Below are positions 5,727-11,637 of a DNA stretch of 12,189 nucleotides, piece by piece. The notes under the pieces were generated by a model. That model had not been told where the DNA came from and ran no database searches. It saw nothing but the letters and a program-made list of their open reading frames with translations. The position numbers were made by a program, and so were the translations under genes. Numbering within the stretch: position 1 is the stretch's first letter; each line of letters opens with the position of its first letter. This DNA comes from a bacterium (GTDB lineage Bacteria > Gemmatimonadota > Glassbacteria > GWA2-58-10): NCBI GenBank assembly GCA_021372515.1, contig JAJFUG010000208.1, forward strand, positions 1 to 12,189, given 5' to 3'.

Positions 5727-7361
5727 ATGGCTTTAGCCCTTAATACAAATGTTGCGGCCCTTAACGGACGAAGGAATCTGCTGATCAACAACCGTGCGAC
5801 CAGCAAATCCCTTGAGAAACTGTCATCTGGGTTGAGAATCAACCGGGCCGCGGATGATGCAGCCGGCCTGTCGATCGCAGAAAATCTGCGTGCCCAGGTG
5901 AAAGGTTTGGGCCGTGCAGTGTCCAACTCCCAGGATGCTATTTCGCTGATCCAGACGGCTGAGGGTGGTCTGAACGAAACCCACAACGTACTGCAGCGTA
6001 TCCGCTTCCTGGCCGTCCAGTCCGCCAACGGTGTGCTGACCAGCCGCGACCGCAAGGCGATCCAGGATGAAGTCACGCAGTTGTTGGCCGAAGTGGACCG
6101 CATCAGCGCCACCACTACTTTCAACAGCATCAACCTGCTCAACGGTAATGTCGGCGCCCTGGTTTCCACCGATGACCCGATCAACAGCATCAAGGGTCTG
6201 GTCGTGGGTAACGTGGGAGTCGGCGGCACGTTCTCGGTGGCAGTTTCCGCGGTCTCGATCGGAAAGCTCCAGGTCCAGAACTCCGAGCTGTTCGTGACGA
6301 TCAAGGAAAACGGTGACCCGATCGACGCCAACGCAGCCACCCAGCTCCAGTCGATCAGCCGTTTCAAGGATTTCGGTGTGTTCACCGGCGGCATCGATTC
6401 GGTCACTCTGACCATGAGCACCGATTCGAGCAACCGGATCGCCGAGATCCAGGTGTTCGCCACCGACACCCTGGGCCAGCTGGCCCAGAAAATGTCCCTG
6501 GCGATCAACAACCCCAACTCGGTCCTCGATCTGGGCATGGCCGCAACCATAGCCGACGGAGCCACTCTGGTGTCCATCGGTAAGGTCGGTCTGGCCCCGG
6601 CCGGCGGCGGTGTGGGCGCCACCTCTATCGTGGTGACCACTCCTGAGCCGGGACGCTCAATGACGTTCGGTGGCGAAAGCTCGCTGCTTTCGGCCCTCGG
6701 CTTCAACGAGATCCAGACCGCTGTCTCCCCGATCTTCTCGATCACAGTGAAGGATATCGGCTCCGGCACGATCCCGGACCGTGTCTCCCGCGTTTACGGT
6801 GATACGGCCAGCGGCCTGATCCAGGGGGTGGACCTGCGGTTCCGCACTACACTCGATATCAGTATCAGCGCCACGGCAAAGGACGATATCAACGCCTACC
6901 AGGTATCCAAGGTGGTCCAGAACGCCCTGGCCGGACCGGATGGTTTCGTGGTGCAGGTTTCGCCGCGTCCACTGTCCTTCCAGATCGGCCCGAACCACGG
7001 CAACTACCTCAACACGCAGATCGGCGATATGTCCTCGACCAGCCTTGGCATCGCCGGGCTCAACGTCTCGGACCAGTTCTTCTCCCAGCAGTCGATCAAG
7101 TCGATCGATGTGGCGATCAGCCAGGTGTCGAGTCAGCGAGCCCAGTTGGGCGCCGTGCAGAACCGTCTGGAAAGCACTATCGCCAACCTGAACGTGGCCG
7201 AGGAAAACCTGAGCGCGTCCGAAAGCCAGATCCGCGATCTGGACTTCTCCGACGAAGTGATCAAGTTCACCTCGTCGCAGATCCTGACCAGCTCCGCCAC
7301 CTCGTTCCTGACCCAGGCCAACGCGCTGAGCAACAACGTGCTGAGCCTGATCCGGGGATAA
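5727..7361 (+). CDS. fliC: Flagellin 3 (544 aa, long central domain)
   Basis: Flagellar filament subunit. The ATG at 5727 is chosen because AAGGAGGA ends six bases before it and because MALALNTN matches the N-termini of the paralogues; the frame is open 14 codons further up from a TTG at 5685, but that would bury the SD inside the gene. D0/D1 N-terminal helices span about residues 1-145 and the C-terminal helices about 438-544, with NRLESTIANLNVAEENL, SQIRDLDFSDEVIKF and a SNNVLSLIRG end. The insert has TPEPGRSMTFGGE, SGLIQGVDLRFRTTLDIS and VQVSPRPLSFQIGPNHGNYL, very close to flagellin 2. In the otherwise conserved QR-x-RELA motif of D1, this protein reads QRIRFLAVQ: the usual Glu is Phe. An intrinsic terminator lies 110 bases downstream. 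Confidence 0.97.
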   Translation: MALALNTNVAALNGRRNLLINNRATSKSLEKLSSGLRINRAADDAAGLSIAENLRAQVKGLGRAVSNSQDAISLIQTAEGGLNETHNVLQRIRFLAVQSANGVLTSRDRKAIQDEVTQLLAEVDRISATTTFNSINLLNGNVGALVSTDDPINSIKGLVVGNVGVGGTFSVAVSAVSIGKLQVQNSELFVTIKENGDPIDANAATQLQSISRFKDFGVFTGGIDSVTLTMSTDSSNRIAEIQVFATDTLGQLAQKMSLAINNPNSVLDLGMAATIADGATLVSIGKVGLAPAGGGVGATSIVVTTPEPGRSMTFGGESSLLSALGFNEIQTAVSPIFSITVKDIGSGTIPDRVSRVYGDTASGLIQGVDLRFRTTLDISISATAKDDINAYQVSKVVQNALAGPDGFVVQVSPRPLSFQIGPNHGNYLNTQIGDMSSTSLGIAGLNVSDQFFSQQSIKSIDVAISQVSSQRAQLGAVQNRLESTIANLNVAEENLSASESQIRDLDFSDEVIKFTSSQILTSSATSFLTQANALSNNVLSLIRG

Positions 7362-7471
7362 TGGCCCGAGCCGTCTGAGTGGAAGGTGAGACTGTAATGT
7401 GACCGGCAGGTTCTAACGGAAAGCGATCGAGAGATGACCGCAGGTAATTACAGATCTGCTGTATGAAGTGC

Positions 7472-7517
7472 AAGCCGGCTCCGGGGACCGGGGGTATGTC
7501 ACCGGAGCCGGCTTTTT
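7472..7517 (+). terminator. Intrinsic terminator after flagellin 3
   Basis: AAGCCGGCTCCGG (7472-7484) pairs perfectly with CCGGAGCCGGCTT (7502-7514) over 13 bp and runs into TTTTT (7513-7517). The loop is 17 bases. This closes the flagellin 3 transcript and makes the sigma-28 promoter at 7946 necessary for flagellin 4. Confidence 0.85.
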
Positions 7518-7521
7518 ATAC

Positions 7522-7558
7522 AAAAAATGGGCTTTTGAAGCTGCAACTTCAAAAGCCC
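7522..7558 (-). repeat. Palindromic repeat, copy 2; terminator-shaped on the - strand
   Basis: GGGCTTTTGAAG (7529-7540) and CTTCAAAAGCCC (7547-7558) form a perfect 12-bp stem with loop CTGCAA, preceded by six A (7522-7527). It is the sister of the palindrome at 5239-5266: both have GGCTTTTG-x-AG arms, a 6-base loop and an A-run on the left. Together with the + terminator just before it, it would form a bidirectional stop. Confidence 0.6.
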
Positions 7559-7570
7559 TGCACCTTTCTT

Positions 7571-7705
7571 CCGCGAAGAAGCATCCTTGAAGCCCATCCT
7601 GGGCGACAAGAATTGGGGTGCGACTTCCGACAGAGCAAGTTCCGTACCCCAGTATGCCGCGTCTGCGTGCCAGGCGCGGCATTTCTGTCTGCGGGGGACG
7701 GTCCC
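7571..7705 (-). repeat. Repeat-rich spacer with possible remnant of a REP-associated transposase start
   Basis: On the - strand an ATG at 7682 starts MPRLARRRGI, resembling the N-terminus common in Y1-type (REP-associated) transposases, but no transposase follows. It is overlapped by an 8-bp inverted repeat, ATGCCGCG (7654-7661) with CGCGGCAT (7675-7682). A GGGAC-G-GTCCC palindrome at 7695-7705 lies just outside. The left end carries CCGCGAAGAAG (7571-7581) and AATTGGGGTG (7611-7620), which recur near 8070-8100. I read this as decayed mobile-repeat DNA, with low certainty. No gene is supported in 7706-7945. Confidence 0.25.
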
Positions 7706-7945
7706 ACCAAGCCTCTCTCCACTCGTTATTAATTTGTTTTTCAATCAATTACATCATTTTTGGCCTCTCTGCGGCGCCCCTGCGGACGCTCCGGCGCTGG
7801 GCCGGACAGTATCCGGGACCGCCGGAATCCGGGCTCCGGGACCGGCAAAGAGTGCAGATTGTTCTCACATTTCACGCAATTTTTTCCGCCCGTATTCAGG
7901 CCATCCGATCTTTGAACACGGCAAAAAAAGCGTAAAAAAAAAGAT

Positions 7946-7972
7946 TAAAGATATCCAGCACCTTGCCGATAT
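7946..7972 (+). promoter_or_regulatory. Sigma-28 promoter for flagellin 4 and flaG
   Basis: TAAA (7946-7949), a 15-nt spacer and GCCGATAT (7965-7972): the same spacing and the same -10 as the flagellin 3 promoter. Transcription would start near 7979, giving a leader of about 755 nt before the ATG at 8735. An A-rich run lies just upstream and could act as an UP element. Confidence 0.85.
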
Positions 7973-7978
7973 ACGATA

Positions 7979-8125
7979 TTAGAATTCGGCCGTAGTGACC
8001 GCTGCAACCGGTGACAAAGGCTGTCGAGGCGAAACTGCAATTTCCCCGGCGGCTTGGCTGAATCGGATTCCGCGAAGAAGAGACCTGGCAAACTGGGGTG
8101 AGAGTCGGAGGAGTGGTTTGTGCAT
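7979..8125 (-). CDS. Possible antisense small ORF (48 aa) with canonical SD
   Basis: On the - strand AAAGGAGGTG is followed nine bases later by ATG at 8125 (another in-frame ATG at 8131). The 48-residue frame starts MHKPLLRLSPQFARSLLRGI, is rich in Arg and Ala, and stops at 7979-7981, at the predicted RNA start of flagellin 4. The SD is perfect, which is notable in a spacer, but the body overlaps the repeated CCGCGAAGAAG block and has no recognisable family or clear promoter. If real, it would be read opposite to the flagellin 4 leader. Confidence 0.22.
   Translation of the reverse strand: MHKPLLRLSPQFARSLLRGIRFSQAAGEIAVSPRQPLSPVAAVTTAEF
7982..8080 (+). repeat. Imperfect spacer repeat, copy B
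   Basis: This copy runs GAATTCGGCCGT (7982-7993), GCTGCAACCG (8001-8010), CCGCGAAGAAG (8070-8080). The same three blocks occur in the same order at 8207-8313 with different spacing. The last block also occurs at 7571-7581. It looks like an old, diverged local duplication within the flagellin 4 leader. Confidence 0.45.
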
Positions 8126-8142
8126 TTGCATTCACCTCCTTT
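8107..8142 (+). promoter_or_regulatory. Anti-SD-like sequence in the flagellin 4 leader
   Basis: TCACCTCCTTTA (8132-8143) reads like the 3' end of 16S rRNA. It can pair locally with GGAGGAGTG (8107-8115, one bulge) or over a distance with AAGGAGG of the flagellin 4 SD at 8723-8729. On the - strand it is the SD of the small ORF at 8125. Which role, if any, is real cannot be told from sequence alone. Confidence 0.3.
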
Positions 8143-8206
8143 ATGATTATCTTTCCCTGAAGTACCTCCCGGTGTTCCTTCTCTCGGCAATCCAAAGAAA
8201 AAACAA

Positions 8207-8313
8207 GAATTCCGGCCGTCGCGCATCATTTCGGCGACCGTGATCGAGTGCAGTAACCCGGTCCGTCAACGGCTGCAACCGTCCGGCCCGGCAAGGGAAA
8301 ATCCGCGAAGAAG
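8207..8313 (+). repeat. Imperfect spacer repeat, copy C
   Basis: GAATTCCGGCCGT (8207-8219), GCTGCAACCG (8272-8281) and CCGCGAAGAAG (8303-8313) repeat the block order of copy B. Bases between the blocks are largely unalike, so only short motifs are conserved. Confidence 0.4.
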
Positions 8314-8335
8314 CGTCACGGGGATTCCGCAGGCA

Positions 8336-8375
8336 GCGGACAGTGTCCGGCAACCAAGCTCCGGATACTGTCCGC
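8336..8375 (+). promoter_or_regulatory. Strong 15-bp hairpin in the flagellin 4 leader
   Basis: GCGGACAGTGTCCGG (8336-8350) pairs with CCGGATACTGTCCGC (8361-8375) with one G-U wobble and a 10-base loop. The right arm is also an exact 14-base inverted match to CGGACAGTATCCGG at 7803-7816, upstream of the promoter. No T-run follows, so it is not a standard terminator. Confidence 0.5.
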
Positions 8376-8592
8376 CTGTCCCGCCGCGCAGTACGCCCGC
8401 CCCGGCCTTTCATTTCGCAGACTTTCCCAGGCATAACCCGAGAACGCTTACAAACGCTGTATCCTGACCGCCCTTGACGCGGTTGGAGCGCAACACCGGT
8501 CCTCTCCACCTTCCTCCGTTATCCGGTCGCCGCCAGATGCGGGAAAAGGAGAGACCGGGCGCACCGTCCGCGCCGGAGGGTTCATCCGGGCC

Positions 8593-8631
8593 GATGGGTC
8601 CGTGACGGCCGCACACCGTCACCCACCCATC
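8593..8631 (+). promoter_or_regulatory. Symmetric two-tier hairpin in the flagellin 4 leader
   Basis: GATGGGT (8593-8599) pairs with ACCCATC (8625-8631), and GTGACGG (8602-8608) with CCGTCAC (8616-8622). They are separated by a symmetric CC/CC internal loop and capped by a 7-base loop. Two perfect 7-bp tiers with a matched internal loop suggest a selected RNA structure. A longer-range stem just upstream (CGGTCCTCTCC region from 8495 with GGAGAGACCG near 8560) may stack on it. Confidence 0.5.
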
Positions 8632-8695
8632 AGTCCGGTGGTCGGGACCAGTGGGACTCATCGCAGAGCGATACAGGGTAACCACATAAACCGAC

Positions 8696-8731
8696 CCGGG
8701 TGAACGGACGGGACCCGGCATCAAGGAGGAT
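8696..8731 (+). promoter_or_regulatory. GGA-loop hairpin and SD element before flagellin 4
   Basis: CCGGGT (8696-8701) and ACCCGG (8713-8718) enclose the 11-base loop GAACGGACGGG, showing GGA. Then ATC (8720-8722), AAGGAG, GAT (8729-8731) is the same 12-nt SD element as in the other three flagellins, but with only a 3-bp stem. The ATG is at 8735. Confidence 0.42.
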
Positions 8732-8734
8732 CAA

Positions 8735-10345
8735 ATGCCTGGATTGTCGATCAACACCAACATCCCGGCGCTACTGGCGAAAAGGCAAATGGGAATTGCC
8801 AGTGACAGGGTGACCAAGTCGCTCGAGCGTCTTTCCTCGGGACTTCGAATCAACCGGGCTGCGGATGACGCGGCCGGGCTGACCATCGCCGAAAACCTGC
8901 GCGCCCAGGTGGTGGGGCTGGAGCGTTCCATCGCCAACGCCCAGGACGGTATCTCGCTGATGCAGACCGCCGAGGGCGCCCTGGCCGAGAACAACAACAT
9001 CCTGCAGCGCATGCGTGAGCTGTCGGTGCAGGCGGCCAACGGGACCCTGACCAGCCGTGACCGCCTGGCCATCCAGAACGAAGTGGACCAGTTGATCGAC
9101 GAGATCGACCGCATCGCCAACGCCACCGAGTACAACTCGATCAAGCTGCTCAACGGCAACGTGGGCGCCCTGGTCAGCACCAACAACCCCGACAGCATCA
9201 ACGGTATCACGGTGGGCGATGTGGGCGCCGGCGGGCTGTTCTCGATCACGGTGAGCGCCCAGGACCTGGGACGCCTCCAGGTACAGACCTCCGAGGTCTT
9301 CGTGACCATCGACAGCAACGGTAATGTCGCCAACGCCCAGGCCAGCACCCAGCTCCAGTCGATCAGCCGCTTCCAGGACTTCGGCGTATTCGGCTCCGGC
9401 GTGGACAGTGTCACGATCAAACTCGGTTCCGATTCCTCGAACAACCTGGTGGATGTTACGCTCTTCCGCACCGACACCCTGAACGATGTCACCCAGCGCA
9501 TCTCCCTGGCCATGAACGACCCGACCACCTCCACCGACCTCAGTGTGGGCAATCCCTCCGCCGTGGGTGACAAGCTGGTGGGCGTGGCCACCAACGTGGG
9601 CGCGGACAACGTGACCCAGCTCTATATAGTAACTCCCGAGCCGGGACGGCGCATAACATTCGGCGGGGACGCCTCCTCGCTCAGCGCGTTCGGCTTCTCG
9701 GAGATCCAGGAGGGCAAGAGCCCGATATTCTCCCTCACCGTGACCGACATCGGCGCCAACGGCGGACCGACGACCCAGAAATCGCTGAAAGTCAGCGGCG
9801 ACCGGGCCAGCGGCCTGATCCAGGGCGTGGACCTGAATTTCCGCACCAATCTCGACATCTCGATCGGCGGCTCCACCACGGTGGCCGGGTTCAGCGTGGT
9901 GCGGCCGCTTTCGGTCTCCGGCGCCCAGAACTTCGTCCTGCAGGTCTCGCCGCGGCCGCTCACTTTCCATATCGGCGCTGCGGCGGGCCAGGAACTCTCG
10001 ACACAGATCAACACCATGAGTTCCAAGGCCCTGCAGGTGGACAAGATCAACCTGACCGACCAGAACCTGGCCAACCAGGCCATCCGCGCGGTCGACAACG
10101 CGCTCAACACGGTTTCGGCCCAGCGCAGCACCCTGGGCGCGGTCTCCAACCGCCTGGAGAGCACGATCTCCAACCTGCAGGTGGCGAGCCTGAACCTGCA
10201 GAACAGCGAATCACAGATACGTGACCTGGATTACTCCAAGGAGGTAATCGAGTTCGTCACCGGACAGATACTGTTCACCTCGGCCACCAGTTTCCTGCGC
10301 CAGGCGAACGCGCTGTCGAACAACGTACTCCAGCTGATAAGCTGA
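8735..10345 (+). CDS. fliC: Flagellin 4 (536 aa, long central domain)
   Basis: Flagellar filament subunit, the shortest of the four. D0/D1 N-terminal helices occupy about residues 1-145 (SINTNIPALLAKRQMG, LERLSSGLRINRAADDAAGL, QRMRELSVQAANGTLTSRDR, YNSIKLLNGN). The C-terminal helices start near residue 430 (NRLESTISNLQVASLNL, SQIRDLDYSKEVIEF, a FLRQANALSNNVLQLIS end). The insert holds LQSISRFQDFGVFGS, TPEPGRRITFGGD, SGLIQGVDLNFRTNLDIS and QVSPRPLTFHIGAAAGQ, in the same order as its paralogues but without the PNHGNY block of flagellins 2 and 3. AAGGAGGA sets the start. It is followed after 79 bases by flaG, with only a hairpin between, so one transcript is likely. Confidence 0.97.
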   Translation: MPGLSINTNIPALLAKRQMGIASDRVTKSLERLSSGLRINRAADDAAGLTIAENLRAQVVGLERSIANAQDGISLMQTAEGALAENNNILQRMRELSVQAANGTLTSRDRLAIQNEVDQLIDEIDRIANATEYNSIKLLNGNVGALVSTNNPDSINGITVGDVGAGGLFSITVSAQDLGRLQVQTSEVFVTIDSNGNVANAQASTQLQSISRFQDFGVFGSGVDSVTIKLGSDSSNNLVDVTLFRTDTLNDVTQRISLAMNDPTTSTDLSVGNPSAVGDKLVGVATNVGADNVTQLYIVTPEPGRRITFGGDASSLSAFGFSEIQEGKSPIFSLTVTDIGANGGPTTQKSLKVSGDRASGLIQGVDLNFRTNLDISIGGSTTVAGFSVVRPLSVSGAQNFVLQVSPRPLTFHIGAAAGQELSTQINTMSSKALQVDKINLTDQNLANQAIRAVDNALNTVSAQRSTLGAVSNRLESTISNLQVASLNLQNSESQIRDLDYSKEVIEFVTGQILFTSATSFLRQANALSNNVLQLIS

Positions 10346-10353
10346 GACTGACC

Positions 10354-10387
10354 CCTTTCCCCCGGCCGGCACAGGTCGGGGGAAAGG
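10354..10387 (+). terminator. Intercistronic hairpin between flagellin 4 and flaG (attenuator-like)
   Basis: CCTTTCCCCCGGCC (10354-10367) pairs with GGTCGGGGGAAAGG (10374-10387) over 14 bp with one G-U wobble and loop GGCACA. It is followed by CTCTT rather than a T-run. It may stabilise the abundant flagellin message or reduce readthrough into flaG, giving far less FlaG than flagellin. Confidence 0.55.
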
Positions 10388-10424
10388 CTCTTATGGAAGA
10401 ATGTTTTGCCGCAGGAGGTAAGCG

Positions 10425-10814
10425 ATGACGGATAGGGTCATCCCGACTGAATCGCTTGTCACCGGCGCGGCGTCCTCGATGGCTCGGTCCGCTTCTGCGG
10501 AGGTGTCGCGGCGGGCCGATCCACGGAACGGAGCAACCGAACAGCTGACAGAGGCTGCGGGAAACCAGGCCCCAGCAGCGGAAAAACTTTCCGAGGAGGA
10601 TTCCTCGGCGCTGCTCCAGGAGCTGAACCGGTTGCTGGAGGTATACGATCTCGAGGCCAGGTATTACATCGATGAGTCAACAGAACGCAGAGTGGTGCAG
10701 ATAAAGGACGCCCGCAGCAAACGTCTGATCCGCCAGGTGCCGAGCCAGGACTTTCTGGACAATGCCAGGACCCTGCACGAGTTGATGGGATTGCTGTTCG
10801 ATAAAAAAGCTTGA
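10425..10814 (+). CDS. flaG: FlaG family flagellar protein (129 aa)
   Basis: Small cytoplasmic or filament-associated protein of the FlaG family (PF03646), which in other bacteria influences filament length and is usually encoded next to flagellin or fliD. The first 55 residues are a Ser/Ala/Pro/Glu-rich tail without predicted fold. The conserved domain spans about residues 60-129: LLQELNRLLEVYDLEARYYI, then DESTERRVVQIKDA, LIRQVPSQDFLDNARTLHEL and MGLLFDKKA. The I-R-Q-(V/I)-P motif and the LLFD-K-A end are characteristic. The start ATG follows AGGAGGT by seven bases. It lacks the ATC-AAGGAG-GAT element of the flagellins, so it may escape their translational control. A terminator follows. Confidence 0.92.
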   Translation: MTDRVIPTESLVTGAASSMARSASAEVSRRADPRNGATEQLTEAAGNQAPAAEKLSEEDSSALLQELNRLLEVYDLEARYYIDESTERRVVQIKDARSKRLIRQVPSQDFLDNARTLHELMGLLFDKKA

Positions 10815-10877
10815 ATCCGGGCGCACAGATAGTACGCCGGTTCGGGCGGGTCGCTCTGCCAAGAACCCCGTCCGGAG

Positions 10878-10911
10878 GAAGGCTCCGCCGCTACGCGGGG
10901 CCTTCTTTTGT
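10878..10911 (+). terminator. Intrinsic terminator after flaG
   Basis: GAAGGCTCCGC (10878-10888), loop CGCTAC, GCGGGGCCTTC (10895-10905) makes an 11-bp stem with one U-G pair. It is followed by TTTTGTTGTTT. It ends the flagellin 4-flaG unit. Confidence 0.82.
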
Positions 10912-11016
10912 TGTTTATGCCGAAAATTGAAACTCTTCTTTCAGCCTCATAGTCCTATCGTTATATACCTCTCCATTGATCCAGCCTCAATCCAGACCAA
11001 TCGAAGGAGAATCCCG

Positions 11017-11637
11017 ATGCCAGCCGTTTCTATCGAGAATGAATCGACATCCAGTTGGGCGAAAACCGGCGCCTGGTCTGGGTTGTGCGCAATTTTGCTC
11101 TATGGCGCGATTGCCTCGCAGAAACTTCCACCCGCGGGCCTGGTGCTGGTTGGAGCCGGCCTGGGGCCGCTGCTTGGAGTAGCAGGCCTCGGCTTGAGCC
11201 GTACTCTGCAGCGACAGAGGCCCTCAGTCGCCGCAAGCTTGGGTTCGGCGTTCACTTTCGCGGCCGGTGCTCTGTTGACCGCGATGCTGCTGGTGCAACT
11301 GGCGGTCAAGGCCCGTGCCTCGGCGCAGGGAGCGCCGCCGGAGTTTGTCGGGCTCTGGCTCGGGCTGGACGTGGCCTGGGATATTTATATCGGTCTGGGA
11401 GCGGGGCTGTTTTCGCTGGCCATGCTGCGGCGGCCGGGTTTCGGAAGGCTGTTCGGGATTCCGGGTCTCCTGCTCAGTGTGGCGCTGCTGGCGCTCAATC
11501 TGGGCACGTTCCCCACTCCGCCCGGGGATGCCGGGCTGTTTGATATCGGGCCGCCGGTCGGCCTCTGGTTCCTGGCGGTCTTTGTCCGGCTGGCTTTTCT
11601 CGCCCGGCCAGAAGCCGAACCCGAGGAGCGGCCTTAG
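11017..11637 (+). CDS. Uncharacterised polytopic membrane protein (206 aa)
   Basis: I do not recognise a named function. After a short polar N-terminus the protein shows about six hydrophobic segments: around residues 19-32 (WSGLCAILLYGAIA), 38-60, 72-95, 112-137, 145-165 and 178-195. Between segments are an FGRLFGIPG motif and a polar loop with FPTPPGDAGLFDIGPP. A GLDVAWDIYIGLG motif in segment four places Asp and Trp in the membrane. Small hypothetical membrane proteins with LDVxWD and FPTPP motifs occur in diverse bacteria; I infer membership but no role. The ATG at 11017 is chosen for the AAGGAGAA SD eight bases upstream; the frame is open from 10927 but those residues look non-coding. 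It lies after the flaG terminator, so it is a separate unit. A fragment of a second copy lies at 11967-12053. Confidence 0.8.
   Translation: MPAVSIENESTSSWAKTGAWSGLCAILLYGAIASQKLPPAGLVLVGAGLGPLLGVAGLGLSRTLQRQRPSVAASLGSAFTFAAGALLTAMLLVQLAVKARASAQGAPPEFVGLWLGLDVAWDIYIGLGAGLFSLAMLRRPGFGRLFGIPGLLLSVALLALNLGTFPTPPGDAGLFDIGPPVGLWFLAVFVRLAFLARPEAEPEERP

Noticed and set aside
7587-7982. 131-codon + strand frame before the flagellin 4 promoter
   Set aside because: No SD, low-complexity translation, crosses repeats and the promoter itself; no recognisable family.
2427-8734. CRISPR array or DNA-inversion (phase variation) of flagellins
   Set aside because: There are no regularly spaced direct repeats. 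I saw no matching inverted repeats of recombinase-site type flanking a flagellin promoter and no recombinase gene; the 14-base inverted pair at 7803/8361 lacks a recombinase in the window.
10927-11016. Upstream extension of the membrane protein to a TTG at 10927
   Set aside because: The ATG at 11017 has a good SD (AAGGAGAA), while the extra residues look like untranslated leader.
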